A DNA stretch of 64,000 nt from Drosophila miranda (lineage: Eukaryota; Arthropoda; Insecta; Diptera; Drosophilidae), in contig NW_022881614.1 of the NCBI RefSeq assembly GCF_003369915.1, forward strand, positions 5,415,001-5,479,000, given 5' to 3'. The notes below the pieces were generated by a model. That model had not been told where the DNA came from, made no database searches, and worked only from the letters and a program-made list of their open reading frames with translations. Each line of letters starts with the position of its first letter. Positions within the stretch are counted from its first letter, which is position 1. Shown here piece by piece: positions 41,402 to 53,389 of this stretch. The translations under genes were made by a program, and so were the position numbers.

Positions 41402-44400
41402 TCAACGATAATTCATAAAACTCGATCTGCAATGATAGAGAACATTTGTTGCATAGTAAATCATTATAGGAACGCTGATTTGTCTACTCACCCGCCAAAA
41501 GCTGGCTTCTGGGCATTGGGGCTGCCGGTCTGGGCCAGATTGCCAAAGGACAAGCCAGAGTCCTGACCACCCAAGGTGTCGAAGATGTTGCCGCCGGCCG
41601 GTTTTGCAGGGGCTCCGAAGGCTGGTGGTGCGGCTACGTTAGGGCTGGCTCCAAAGCCGCCAAATCCCTTGGGACTGCCAAACGTTGCGCCTCCCCCAAA
41701 GGTGGGACTGGCCCCGAAGGCTGGAGAGCCACCGAATACGGGCTTGGCTCCAAATCCACCCGGAGCAGCCTGCTGTGGCGTTTGGGGTGATCCAAAGCCG
41801 GATTGGGCCACTGACGATCCGGCGCCCTGAGCAAAGCCACTGCCAAAGCCTCCAGGAGAAGGGGCAGTCTGGGAGAATGAACCAAATCCAGAGCTGCTGC
41901 CACCGCCAAAGATTGATCCACCAGAAGCAGGCGAAGAACTTGTCGCCGCCGGTCCGCCAAAAATAGATCCGCCTCCACCAAAAGCAGAGGGTTGCGGTTG
42001 TTGGCTGGCGCTCTCAGGACTTGCAAATATATTACCGCCTGCCACTGGCGTCGCTGTTTGTGCCGCCGGTTGCCCAAAGACGTTCTGACCGAATATGGAT
42101 GTACTTCCGGCAGTGGGTACATTGGCAGGGCTTTGCGCATTGCTTCCGCCAAAAATGGAGGTCGATCCAAATGGAGAGCCGGATGACCCTCCAAAAATAG
42201 ACGTACCGCCGCTTGCTCCTGCAGACGGCTGACCGAAAACACTTGGTTTGTTGGCCTGTCTAAATATGTTGCCCCCGGAGGCGGCCGTTCCCGGTGGAGG
42301 GCTGCCAAAAGGCGCCGGATTACTGATAGCTGCTGCAGCAAAGAGGCCACTGGGTGGGGAAGCAGCTGCAGCAGGAGTGGGATTGGTTCCAGGTGCACCT
42401 CCAAACACGCTGGTCTCGGACTTGGCCACATTTCCAAAAAGGTTCGTGGAGGTTGCTGCTGAAGCCGTTGTCGATGCCAGGAATGGATTGCTGGCTACAG
42501 GTGCCGCTGTTGTTGCTGGTGCTACTGTAAAGGATCCTCCAAACACCGAAGACGATGAATTGCTCACTGTAGAGGCACTGGAGCTGGTGGCTGTGACGGG
42601 GGCGGGGGCGGCCGGAGCGGTGCTGAGGCTGCTGAATGCATTGGAGAAGGAGAATGTACTGCCTGGCACCGCTGTGCTCCAGGTCACAGTCGAAGAGACT
42701 GCTGGCGCTGCAGCTGAAGTCGTGTTCGGAGGAACCGCAACCACTACTGTCGGAGCAGCGGCCGGTGAAGTGGTTGTTGCCGGAGCAGCCGATGCAGCTG
42801 GTGCAGGTGCTGTAGTTGTTGCGGCTGTGGTGCTCACTGGCTCCATTTTTATCGTAGTTGGTGCTGCGGTTGCAGGAGTTTCTTTTGCCGTTGCTGTTGC
42901 TGTTGTGGCTGGAGTGATGGTCGCAAATAATCCCTTCGGTTCATCTCCACCTCGTCCCCCAAATGAGAAGCCACTGTCAAAGATATTTGCAGGCTGTCCA
43001 GAAGCTGTTTGCAAATGGAATCAGAATTAGTTTATAAGCCAGCTCCAAAACTCCTCCATAACTCACCGCCGGAGGATTCCTTGATTTGTGGCTTGCATAT
43101 ATTGACAGATCCGAAAAGCCCTCCAAGGGAATCAGAGCTGCTGGGGGCGGTACTGGTCACGCCGCTGTTGTTTGTTGGCAACGGTGGAGCGGCAGCGGCA
43201 GTCAGGGTGGCGACCGTTGGCTTGGTGGTGAGGCTGTTGCTCGTCACCGCTGTGTCACCTTCGTTAGGCTTCGGTGCAGCTGCAGCTGCGGCGAACAAGC
43301 CACGGGGAACGCCAGAAGCTGATGACGTCACTGCGGCGTTGGAATCGGTCTTTGCTACGCCGCCAAAACCCAGGGAAGAGCCCAGACCTCCGAAGCTAAA
43401 CGTGGAGCTGGGAGTGCCAGTTCCTCCGAATCCTGTGAAGCAGAAGGATTTGCCAGCAGTCTCTGCTTTTGGGGTTTCCGGTGCCTTCGCTGGCTCCACC
43501 TCTGCAGTAAAAGGTGTAGTATCCCTCGCTAGGGGCTCCTGTGCCTTTGCTGGCTCAGGAGCCGGCTTTGCTGTGGCCTCCTTTCTAATCCCAAATCCTC
43601 CAAACAGGAACGGCTTGGCCCCAGTTGAATTATCCGCTGCAGAAAGTCCCCCAAACGAAAGACCACCTCCTACCAGTCCAAAGCTCAAGCCGGACCTACT
43701 TGGCCCTCCGAACAAAGAGACAGCCGGCTTTGGAGCCTCTCCAGAGCTTACCGTGGTGGTTGTCGTGGTCACATTCGAAGTCTTCACAAACGGACTGCTC
43801 TGGCTGAAGGCGAATGGCGTTCCGATGGGTGCAGCACTGAGGGCCGGGATGCTGGCCGCGGGCTTGGATGCTGTTGGTTTTGGTAGTTGGGGCGCAACAG
43901 GAGCAGCGGCTGCCGGTGCCGGTGTCGGTGCCGCCACCTGGGTGGCCTTGTTGGCAGTAGTTGCCTTTGCGGCGGCCTTTTTCAATATCTCTGCCTTGCG
44001 CTTGGTCTCGAGTATAACTTCGGACTTGAGCCCCACACGATCTGGACGCTGGGGACTAATGATGCTGACCTTTTGCAGCTGCACCACGTTTCGGATCTGG
44101 CGGAGCTTGTGCTGTGTGAGCTTGGCGGCATTCGTGTCGACAGTCTGACTAAGACTCATCGAGAGAATCGAGTCAGCTAAGGTTTCTACACTGAAAGCAA
44201 AAGCAAATGACAGGAGTTAGTCAGGTAGTCAGGGTGGCCGGGGGAGGGTATCATAGCTGCTACTAACGCCTCATTGGTGCGAGTGCGACTCTTGTCCTGG
44301 TCGAGAAGTGCGGCCTGGAGCAGGCCATGCTCCTTGAGCTTGGCCTTGATCCTGTTCTGCATCATCCTCTGGTCAGAGACAAGGTTCTGGAGCCGCGTCA

Positions 44401-46905
44401 GTTGCTGGTAGATCCCCTCCAGGTGCGGTATATGCATGCTCGACTTGGTTTTGCGCCGCAACACATCTTGGACCTGGTCCCACTGCAGATCCAATTGCTG
44501 CTCGGCCAGACGAAGTTGCGCCTCGTTGGCCGCCACGTAGCTCCGGAGACGAGCCAGCATGCGCCGCCCAGCAGGATCGTAGGAACTCGAATTCATCAGC
44601 CGCGTTATGCTAGGGGGATAGATACAACAATGAAACGCATTGCCGGATATACGCAACAGTTTACTAGGCTACTAACTCGGGCTTCTCGTAGACCTCCAGT
44701 TTGCCACGGCACTCGGCCACTATGGCGTAGGCCTCATTTAGACCCTGGCGCAGTCCTTGCACATCCAACTCGAACTCCACGTCCTTGGCCTGCTCGTTCA
44801 GCTCCTCGAGGTCGTCCAAGCGCTTGGCATACTTTTTGAGAGCCGAGGGAGCTGCAATCTGTGCCAGAGACGCACAAGTGAGATATGAGATGAGTTCTCT
44901 ATTGGAGCGGTAATAATAAGATGCCTTACGGTGCTGAGCAGCTCCGTGGTGAGTCCCTTCTGCTGCTGTATGTCCTGGTTGAAGGCTTCGATCTGTAAGG
45001 CTATCATGTTCCTAACGATGGACTCCGTGTTATCCAGCGACTGTCTGGATGCAACGGACACGGAAACCGCTGCCGGTTGCTGCTTTGTTGCCACTGGCGT
45101 AAATGTGTGCGGAACTGTGTAGAGGGGCTTGTTTAAGGGCGCAGCAGCTGCAGACGGTGGCACGGCGAGAGGAGCACTGGCCACATTCACTGGCATTGCG
45201 TTGGATTTACCCAAAGCCAGACCACCAAAAGCGGTCGCTCCTGGCGCGGAAAATATGGATCCTAAGGCTGGAGTCGTCGTGGCCGCACCAAACCCACCGA
45301 ATGCCGAGGCGGTACTCGCTACTGTCGCGGTGGGAGCAGCAATTGAAGCAACTCCAAATGGAGTACTTGCTGCGGATGCAGCGAAGCCGGAGAACAGCGA
45401 GGACGGCTTGTCCTTAGCAGGAGCTGGAGTCGATGTCACCGTGTTCGGGGAGAAGGCAAAGGACATGTCCGTGGGAACGGACTGAGTCGACTCCTTTTCT
45501 GGCGGTGTTGTGGCCGCCTCCTTTTCCTCCGCTGGCATTAGCGTGTCCAGGGGGCGGAACTGTCCCGAACTGTCAAACACTGGCGGAGAGCACACAGAGG
45601 GGGCACCTTGGAGTAGATTCAGGAAGTTAAACGATAGAAGGGTGCCGTCGGTGCCTAAGACATGCACCATGGGCATAGTGGGGAGCTTCTGCTCGTTGAT
45701 TGTCAGTTGGTGCGTGGAGGATGTGTCGTAGACAGACCCGAGGGGGAAGGTTTCCTCTTGGGTGCCCTCACTCAGAGGCAGCTCGATCCTCGCCTCATCC
45801 ATAAGGGTAAACTGCTGCCAGACGGGGGTGTCTCCAGACTCGAAGGTACCCATTATACCTACTTCCACGCCATTGGCCGATGTCACCAGAAGCAAATTCC
45901 ACTGGGCCATATGGTTAAAGAAAAACTGATGATTCCGTGGCCCGTTGAGACTGTAGCAGATGTCGTAGTAGTTGGTATAGCTGGGCGATCCCCCCTTGGG
46001 GGCATTCAATATGTACAGGGCGGGACTGCAGTCCTCGCCATGCTGCAGGAAGACCACTGCGAACTGGAACGTCGAGAGCCACTGAATGGCGATGGTGTCG
46101 AACGGAGCATCGTGGATGTTGGGTGGACACACCAGTGTCTTTGCTGGCGTAAGATCCGGCTTGAACTGCTGTATCTTGCCACCGGGAAAACCCAGGACAA
46201 TTTGCTTTCCCTTGGGTGACCAACAGCCACACTTCACTTGCTGACTCTTGTCCAGCGAATGCATCTCGAAGGTGTCCCCCTCCTTCAGGGTGTACATGCC
46301 GAGGGCACCGTTGCTCAGCACTACGGCCAGACTTCCGGGCAAGACCGGATTCCACAGCAGCTGCACGGCATGTATATAGTCCTCGCTGGCCAGGCGAATG
46401 CTGTAGACGAGATTCACATCCGCGGCCAAGAATGTCGGCACCGAGTAAATGTTGAGCAGGCCAGTGCCATTCTGTGTCAGGTTAACCGCCAGCAGAGTGC
46501 CATCGGCACTGCAGGAGATATAGTTGGGCACGCTGGGTAGGGGTACACTCCTCGCCTGCGGCTGCTCGCCGAGCGACTTGTTGGAATTGGCCAAACCCTT
46601 GAGGATGGCCACTGCAAGAATTGGCACATTGGTTGAGTGCAACGACTAGTTATGTAAACACAAATCCGTACATACCCTTAAGTTCCGGCTGCGTCGGGTT
46701 GCCGGCAAAGAGCAAGCCGCGGCTGCAGGAAATCGCCAGAAGATTTACATTGCTGCGGGGCTCGCCGCATTTTTTGAACGCCGCATACTTGTTATGCACT
46801 TTAAATTGAAAGTCCTGCAAGGAACTGAATAAGAACCATGCCGGGGCAACCACTGGTTGAACCGCTTACCTGTGTATCCTTACAGGCAGGAGCACTTAGC
46901 GCCAT
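41402..46905 (-). CDS. Nup214: Nup214, FG-repeat nucleoporin of the cytoplasmic face
   Basis: Eight coding exons on the minus strand: 46870-46905, 46676-46814, 44930-46611, 44677-44858, 44268-44609, 43067-44190, 41492-43004 and 41402-41426. Phases agree and the sum is 5043 nt, about 1680 residues, close to the D. melanogaster length as I recall it. The N-terminal 430 residues form the beta-propeller (KVHNKYAAFKKCGEPRSNVN onward). A coiled-coil follows around exons 4-6 (LKKYAKRLDDLEELNEQAK, LRLAEQQLDLQWDQVQDVL). The last 700 residues are FG repeats (GSIFGG, FGSFSQ, GFGAKPVFGG), ending GSSFMNYR. Nup214 with Nup88 anchors export complexes and binds CRM1 at the pore. The last exon codes only eight residues. 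ReepA is divergent upstream. Confidence 0.95.
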
Positions 46906-47941
46906 TTTCGTATATTTTATAAACTTTAAATGAAACAAATACGAGTCACACTGCTTGCACAGTGGGGATATTAAACTCGGTATTATCGAACTAGTTCCAC
47001 ACAAGAAATAATTCACCCGCGCTCACTTATGTTTGCTTAAACCTAATTTTAGCCACAATCAAATAAAAACAATTACTTAAAATTTGTCATTCAGTAGAAC
47101 ATTTATCGATCAATCAGATAAAATTGTGCGTTCATTGCGGAAGGTCCTAGCTAGCTTGTCATATTCAACCAAATATTAAAACCGGCGAATGTGATTTCCG
47201 ATCATGGTCAGAGAACGATTAGCCCATTGTCGACCCGTGGGTATATACACTCCACGAAAATTATGAAACTTGATGAATTTTAACGCAGTCCAGGTAAAAG
47301 ATATCGTGGTTGGACAGGATGGATCTACAAGACTAGACAGTATTATTTTCAGCGGCTTAACTCAAGTTGCTTACTTGTTTAGATAGAGAGGGGTTAAGTG
47401 GGTTAAGTGCGTTGTTTTCATCGGTATATTTACGTACAGTATATTTCTCAGACGGTATATCGATACATTTTTGTTGTTGTTCGTCTGTCTCTGTCCTGCA
47501 CAGCAAGCGTTTTTTGTGTTAAACAAAAGCATTGTTGTTCGCGCGGGCAATGCAGGCAAAAAGCAGTGCACAAAACAGAAGCGATTTCGACCGAAAAATG
47601 CACAAAAAACTGTAGCCTAGTTGGGTGACAGCCGCAGTGCGAGGCGGAGACGTGCAACACGGTGCTAAATTGCGTTGTAGAGGAGTCCTCTTCAAACCTC
47701 AGCAGACTCCACTTAAGTAGTCACAAAATCGAATTATAATAGAACTTTTGTTTAAAAATTTGTTAGTGTTGCAGTTAGAAATAAAAATATTAAAAAAAAT
47801 TGTATGTAGTGCAAAAAAAGTGATAGAAGAAAAGTGGGTAAGGAAAAGGAGATGAGAACAGGGAGAAATACGCGTAATTACGATTGACTTTTCTATTATA
47901 GAACAAAGGACATACGTGCGCGGACAAGCAAGGCCTTCAAG
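46906..47941. other. Divergent promoter region of Nup214 and ReepA
   Basis: 1 kb between two divergent starts. It has a TATCGATC motif near 47103 resembling a DRE, a common proximal element of Drosophila housekeeping genes. The part from about 47450 is probably ReepA 5' UTR. No other coding sequence was seen. Confidence 0.45.
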
Positions 47942-50900
47942 ATGATCAGAAGCTTGATTTCACGACTTCTAATGTGAGTAGTACAAATACAAACTTCCAC
48001 TCCAGCACACACCACACCAAACGGAGAACGAGTGGGATTGACCCCCAAAAAAGTTGGTCGAAGCTCGGCCTTTCGCTCCAGCCGCAACGAAAGTCATTTC
48101 TGCTTCCTAATTGTGTGGGCGTCACGCTTCTGGTCTGTGATTTGCTCGAGCGTTGGTGCGTGGTGGAGAAGTACCGTTCGGTGCCATATGTACTCTCGTA
48201 CGTGTAACGTAACCCTCAATTGAACTGCACCCAAATATGGCTGCCCCGTGAGGCCGACGCACTCGCCTTGCCCAATATGGTCCGACCCCGCACGAGGCCA
48301 CACTCAAGTCGTCTGCCTTCTGTCCGCAGCAACTCCGTGCTAAACTATTGTCAGTATAAATAGAGTGCTGCAATCTAATCAACAATTGCTCCGGGATCGA
48401 GTAGATTACTATAGGGGAGGGTAGGAATATCGTGATCCATGTCGATCGGGTGAATCTTTCGCAATCTTCCGCATAAACGTGCTGCTGCTGTGGCTGGCGT
48501 CTGCTGTTGCTGTCTCTCAGCGAGACTAACAATATGTGCCGAGCGTTCGTTTATTAATAGAACCCCCGCCTTAGCATTAGACGGGCTTGCACTGTGCTCT
48601 CTGCCTGCCTTGGCCAGTAGTCTGTGCTCGGCATTCTAGCCGCTGGGAACCGCAACAAATTTTCGGGTGCTGGCAATGCATCGCCATCGCCATGAGCCGG
48701 CCATTCTATCAGCAGGAGCCGGCCAGTTAATATTAAACGCCTGCGTCACCCGGCAGGAAGCGTCTATGGGCGCAGCTACTCGCTGGAGGAAGAGCACCAG
48801 CATCAGCAGGAGAATGTAATCTCTCCAAAGTTCATTTATGCCAACCAGCGGCATCCGAATAAGCTGCCGTTATACCAGCTAGGGGACTCTCTTAGCTCTT
48901 TGGACAGTGATTTCGTAGATGATTACAATGGCCCCTACATAGTCGAGCAGCCCGTGTCTCCGCCCACTCCCAAAGTCGTGCAGAATCTGAAAGCACTGGG
49001 CAGACTCCTAGATTTGCTGCAGCGCTGGCCATTGCCTTGTCTCTCCTTCAACACAGCCTGCATCTGTTCGCTCATCATTATATTTTTAGCGCCGCGGACT
49101 TGTGCACAGAGTTTATTGTTTCCCGCTTTCAGATTGTTCTTCGGCACCCTATATCCGGCCTATGCGTCGTACAAGGCGGTGCGCACCAAGAACGTTAAGG
49201 AATACGTGAGTAGAGTATAGATCTTTCCCGCATTCCCAATAGAAATCGAGCAACTGTTTACATATAGGTAAAATGGATGATGTACTGGATTGTCTTTGCA
49301 TTTTTCACCTGCATTGAAACATTCACAGACATCTTTATATCCTGGTTTCCATTCTACTATGAGGTCAAGGTGGTTCTGGTATTCTGGCTGCTATCGCCAG
49401 CCACAAAGGGCAGCTCCACATTGTATCGCAAGTTTGTGCATCCCATGTTGACGCGCCACGAACAGGTGTGATATATATATATATTCTCATATAGCTATCC
49501 ATATACATATGCATACATACGTTTAACGCTCTCTGTATATTATGGTTTCTCCTCTCTCTTTGTGTAGGAAATAGACGAATATTTGACTCAGGCCACAGAG
49601 CAGGGATATTCGGTGGTGCTACAACTGGGCTCCAAGGGAGTCAACTATGCCACCAATGTCATAATGCAGACAGCCATAAAGGTAATCCTTACACCCATCC
49701 CCCACCACACACCCCGCCACAACCACACAAAACACACACTAAGCCGCTCACTCCCTTTGCTCGCTCGCCACAAAATTCATTTCGCCATTTTCAATTGCCT
49801 CCAGCGTCGTTGCATAAAATGAGCAACAAAAGAGAGTCGCCTCCGTCTCCGCAGCATCTTTCGGTCGTTCTAAATAGATATATAATTTTGCGCAATACTC
49901 TCGCGCGCGCTCTTCTTGATCATCGCCAAAGCAGCAGCCCCAGCAGCACCAGCAGCAGCATCATCATCCACCTCATCACCATCACCATAATCAACATCAT
50001 CATAAGAGCTCGCGTTCTCTTATCTTCACTTTTACTTTAAATATTATTTTGTTTCAACGAATAGAATTGAATGCTCTTTGTGCCATTTGCGTGTTTGTTT
50101 CGATTTAGTCTTTAGTTTGTTGTTCTCTTTTGTGCAGCTAAATCTCAATATAGTACATTACACACATATACACGAAACCCGATAGAGAAGATACTAGCAG
50201 ATAAACGAACATGTTGAAATAATGTAATAAAAACAAAAAATGAACAAACTCATACCAGAGCAGGGAGCGGAGCAGCTGTACGAGTACAAGTGTACACGTA
50301 TTCCCAAGGCACATTTGCTGGCCAGCTCCACATAAACACTTGAAATGGGGGCCAAGACACTCGAAACGCTACATTGTTTTGGCCAGATTAATTCTGGAGA
50401 GGAGCGACCAGCTCCCTGAAAGATACTGCATAGAGTAATAAATAATACTTGGATGATTTGGTGTGTTGATGTAGGTCAAAGAGTTGATTAATGCTAAATG
50501 AGAAAGAGCCATACGAAGAATGCGATGGCTTGAGTAGTGGAATGAACTCCTTACTGATTTGTCATAATATAATTGGAACTGGAAACTCTTGTTCAGGGCT
50601 TTGTCCGAAATCAAGACAAAGAAATGGGAAATTTCCTTTATGCACCGGCATGACATTAGCCAGGCACTCCTCACCGCTAGATTTATATTCCACTGTGATA
50701 TCAGAGACCCCATTCCCGTGCCCCCACCACCAGTTGCATCATTTCCATTCCGAGTCTCCGCTAGGGTAGGGCATAAAAATAGATATGTGGGGAATGCCAT
50801 GGGTACAGTTTAGGCCCAGAGTGTGTGTGTGTGTGTCGTTTGCCTCAACTGAAATTCATTTCAATTTAAGACTTTTCGTTTGCCTTATTTTGATTAACTC

Positions 50901-53389
50901 TTTCGTTTTTTACACTTACGTTTCTTTGCATTTAACCCACCAAACCAAACCAACCCTAACTGAACCACCTGCACCTGCCCGCCTGCCTGCTACTAATCCG
51001 CTAACCGCCGCCAGACCTTTTCGATGACAACTCCGGATCCGGCCCGCAGCCTGCAAAACTCGCAGTCGGCTAGTGATCTTTCTGCGGTCAGGAGGAATCA
51101 GGACATGATGGATGGCTTGGAAGATTGGCTGCCTCGGTCCAACTCGTTGAGCGGTATCGAGAGCTATGCTGAGCTCGAGCCACAGCGTTGCGGAGTGGTT
51201 ATACAAGAGATGAGGGAGGAGGAGCCGCCGCATGATGCTGGAGCGGCTCGTCTACGTGATTTGCCAGCACGCAGGGCGCAGCCCCGAAGAGCCGCAGCTG
51301 CTACCTCCAGAGCACCCGTCAAACGTGTCAGCCGCACCCCGGACCTAGAGGCTCCCGGTGCTACTACGCAAGGGGTGCGAGCACGCCGCAGGCTGCGCGA
51401 GCCCACACCCGACGTGGATGTGGAGAACGACTAAATGCGACGCCGGCACCAGACAGGCCTCCGGCACCAATAGATACTCAGCGAATGATCGAATTTTATA
51501 CACTCAGCGATACCCAGCACATATGTACACATACCATCTAATCCCGGCGCCAGCTGGAAGCTCTTTGATTTCTGTTCTCTTTGATTACTCCTCCTTTCAT
51601 GTCTCTTATAATTCCTATGTATTTTTACGATAATTGTTTAGTTTAATTAAATTATTTAAAGGCAAATGCTTTTACTCAATGTCCTATCTCTACTATAATC
51701 CTCCCACGAAAGGGCGGCGGCAATCTGGTTCAGACGATCAAGAGGAGCTACAGCCTCAGTGATCTGAGCGAGCCAGATATGCATCGCACCCAGGATGAGC
51801 TGGACGTGGTGATGAGGTCGCCCATGTCCTCGTCGGTGGTGATGCGCACACAGCCAACTGCAACGCGACTCCTACGGCCACGCAACCAGACGCCCGTGGG
51901 CAGATCTGCCAGCGGCACCGCCAAGAATGCGGGTGACTTCAAGTGAGTGCTGGAATCTTAAACCAAACTGAAACACAGTATAATTTTCGTATTTAATGTT
52001 CCATTTAGCTACAACATACGCAGCCAGGATGACATCAGCTCTGGCTACTCCAGTGCCGAACCGATTAGTGGACTCAGTCGCACTTCCTCCATGACAAATG
52101 CTTCCAAGGGCCGTGTCAAGTCCAAGCGCAGTGAGGTAGGCATGATGCGTGTCTTTTCTTCCATGACTTTCTTAATCCATCTAGAGATTGGTGTTGGTTA
52201 GCAGTTGCTGGAGGAGATGAGAGACGAGGTATATTTGGAGAATCAGCTATACTTTCAAGGTGTTCGCCAGGAAAGGGCAGAAGAATTAAAGGGTTTTCAC
52301 AATGTCGAGAGGATCACACATCATGAAGTTGATGAAGAGGATGCAGAAGAGGATGACTTCTATGAAGCCATGCCGTTGATAGAAACAGATGAAGAAGAGA
52401 GAGCCGCAGAGCTCGAAGTTCTGTCATGTGGAGAACCAAAGAAAGAAGATCCATTTGAAGCGGAAAATATGAAAACCAAAGACGAGGCAGTGGAGCATTT
52501 GATTCCAACTGAAACCAAGACAAAAACTTTTCAAACAGATGAACCTATTCGGTCGGATGAAGCCACTCCAACCACCGAGAGCAAACTAACTGATTTAGTA
52601 GCACCCGTCATAGATCCTTTTGTGCTGGTAGTGCGCTCTTTGGCCACAGATACAGATCCGGAACCGTCCGAACTATCGAGGCCAGTGTCGCCACGGGAAC
52701 TGCGCGACACCTTGGAGGAGATCAAGCACAGCTTTCGGGCCCAACTAGAGCCAGAGGTACAGATGTCACCTTCTCCCTCCCCTTCGCTGCGTCCCAGGGC
52801 CGTGCATGGTAAGGGACGAGCACCACCGCCTCCGCCTCCGCGGCCACCAAAGCGACACTCGCTGAGTGCCCAACCAGATGCCATTAGCCAGACGTCGACT
52901 GGCAGTGTAGAACGCAAGTCAGGTATCGGCCAACTGTTCCAGAATATCAAAGCTAACGTAACAAAGCTAATCCCAGCCAGCTGGCAGCCCCCATGCCGGA
53001 CGAGCCAGTGCCGGTTAGGGAGACGGAGATCTAAAGTAAGCCCTGCCGGGAGTCCGTTCTAATCCAAGCTCACCCAAGTGTTCGTTTTGCTCGTTCATCG
53101 CAGGGCGGCGTGTCAGCTCCTAACCTCCATGGCCCCTACCCCCTTTGTACAGTTGCGTTACTAACCAACATTTTCAGTATTTCCAGCATGTTCTTTGGAC
53201 TGTTTCCTGTAACCCCACCACAATCTATAAATAAAAGATCCCTCTGCTCCCTTGTTTCAGGACAAATCCATGTCTACTAGCTGCACCACCTTTCCCAGGA
53301 CCAGCAGCCGCAGGACTGAAAAATCGCAGATAGGAATGGCAACATCATCTTCTAGCCAGGCCAAGACGCGAAACAAGTCGGAAAAGTAG
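47942..53389 (+). CDS. ReepA: ReepA, REEP1-4 family ER-shaping protein
   Basis: Common exons: 47942-47973 ([10 protein letters not shown]), 49133-49205, 49268-49465 and 49568-49681. They encode the TB2/DP1/HVA22 reticulon-like domain: [61 protein letters not shown], then [10 protein letters not shown]. Two 3' ends fit phase. The long form uses 51713-51942, 52009-52135, 52205-53035 and 53261-53389 (577 aa). The short form uses 51015-51434 (278 aa). The long form contains [12 protein letters not shown], matching the REEP1 tail, and a proline-rich [13 protein letters not shown] segment. REEP1-4 proteins bend ER tubules and bind microtubules. A polyadenylation signal, AATAAA, lies near 53736. Confidence 0.93.
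48692..49132 (+). other. ReepA: Candidate alternative 5' exon of ReepA
   Basis: An open frame leads uninterrupted into the exon at 49133 ([15 protein letters not shown]..., [36 protein letters not shown]). Its base composition and codons look coding, but it contains no in-frame ATG. The only nearby good start, [11 protein letters not shown] at 48692, is in another frame and meets TAA after twelve codons. Either a frameshift has broken an N-terminally extended isoform here, or the segment is joined by splicing I cannot place. The last 100 bases, with a pyrimidine tract before the 49133 acceptor, suggest intron. Confidence 0.45.
49682..51014 (+). other. ReepA intron with a possible alternative terminal exon
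   Basis: 1.3 kb between common and alternative exons. At 50264-50335 a phase-0 segment of 23 codons and a stop ([19 protein letters not shown]...) follows an AG and could end a third isoform, but the acceptor has little pyrimidine tract. A (CAG)n/(CAT)n-like stretch is at about 49926-49995. Nothing else was seen. Confidence 0.4.
51015..51434 (+). CDS. ReepA: ReepA alternative terminal exon (short isoform)
   Basis: It starts after a CCGCCAG acceptor in phase 0 with the common exons and encodes 139 residues ([20 protein letters not shown]..., [19 protein letters not shown]). A basic, Ala/Arg-rich stretch and an acidic end DVDVEND follow, then TAA. The tail is unlike that of the long isoform, so the two forms share only the membrane domain. 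Confidence 0.75.
   Translation, partial: TFSMTTPDPARSLQNSQSASDLSAVRRNQDMMDGLEDWLPRSNSLSGIESYAELEPQRCGVVIQEMREEEPPHDAGAARLRDLPARRAQPRRAAAATSRAPVKRVSRTPDLEAPGATTQGVRARRRLREPTPDVDVEND
51713..53389 (+). CDS. ReepA: ReepA long-isoform tail exons
   Basis: Exons 51713-51942, 52009-52135, 52205-53035 and 53261-53389. The order of content is [20 protein letters not shown], a Ser-rich part, a Glu/Asp-rich segment of about 130 residues, a polyproline stretch, and a Ser/Thr/Lys-rich end (KTRNKSEK). If the last intron is retained, the frame ends at 53062 instead. Confidence 0.85.

Noticed and set aside
42248..44148. Plus-strand frames of 260 and 379 codons
   Set aside because: They are antisense to the FG-repeat exons of Nup214. 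Repetitive GC-rich codons keep both strands open.
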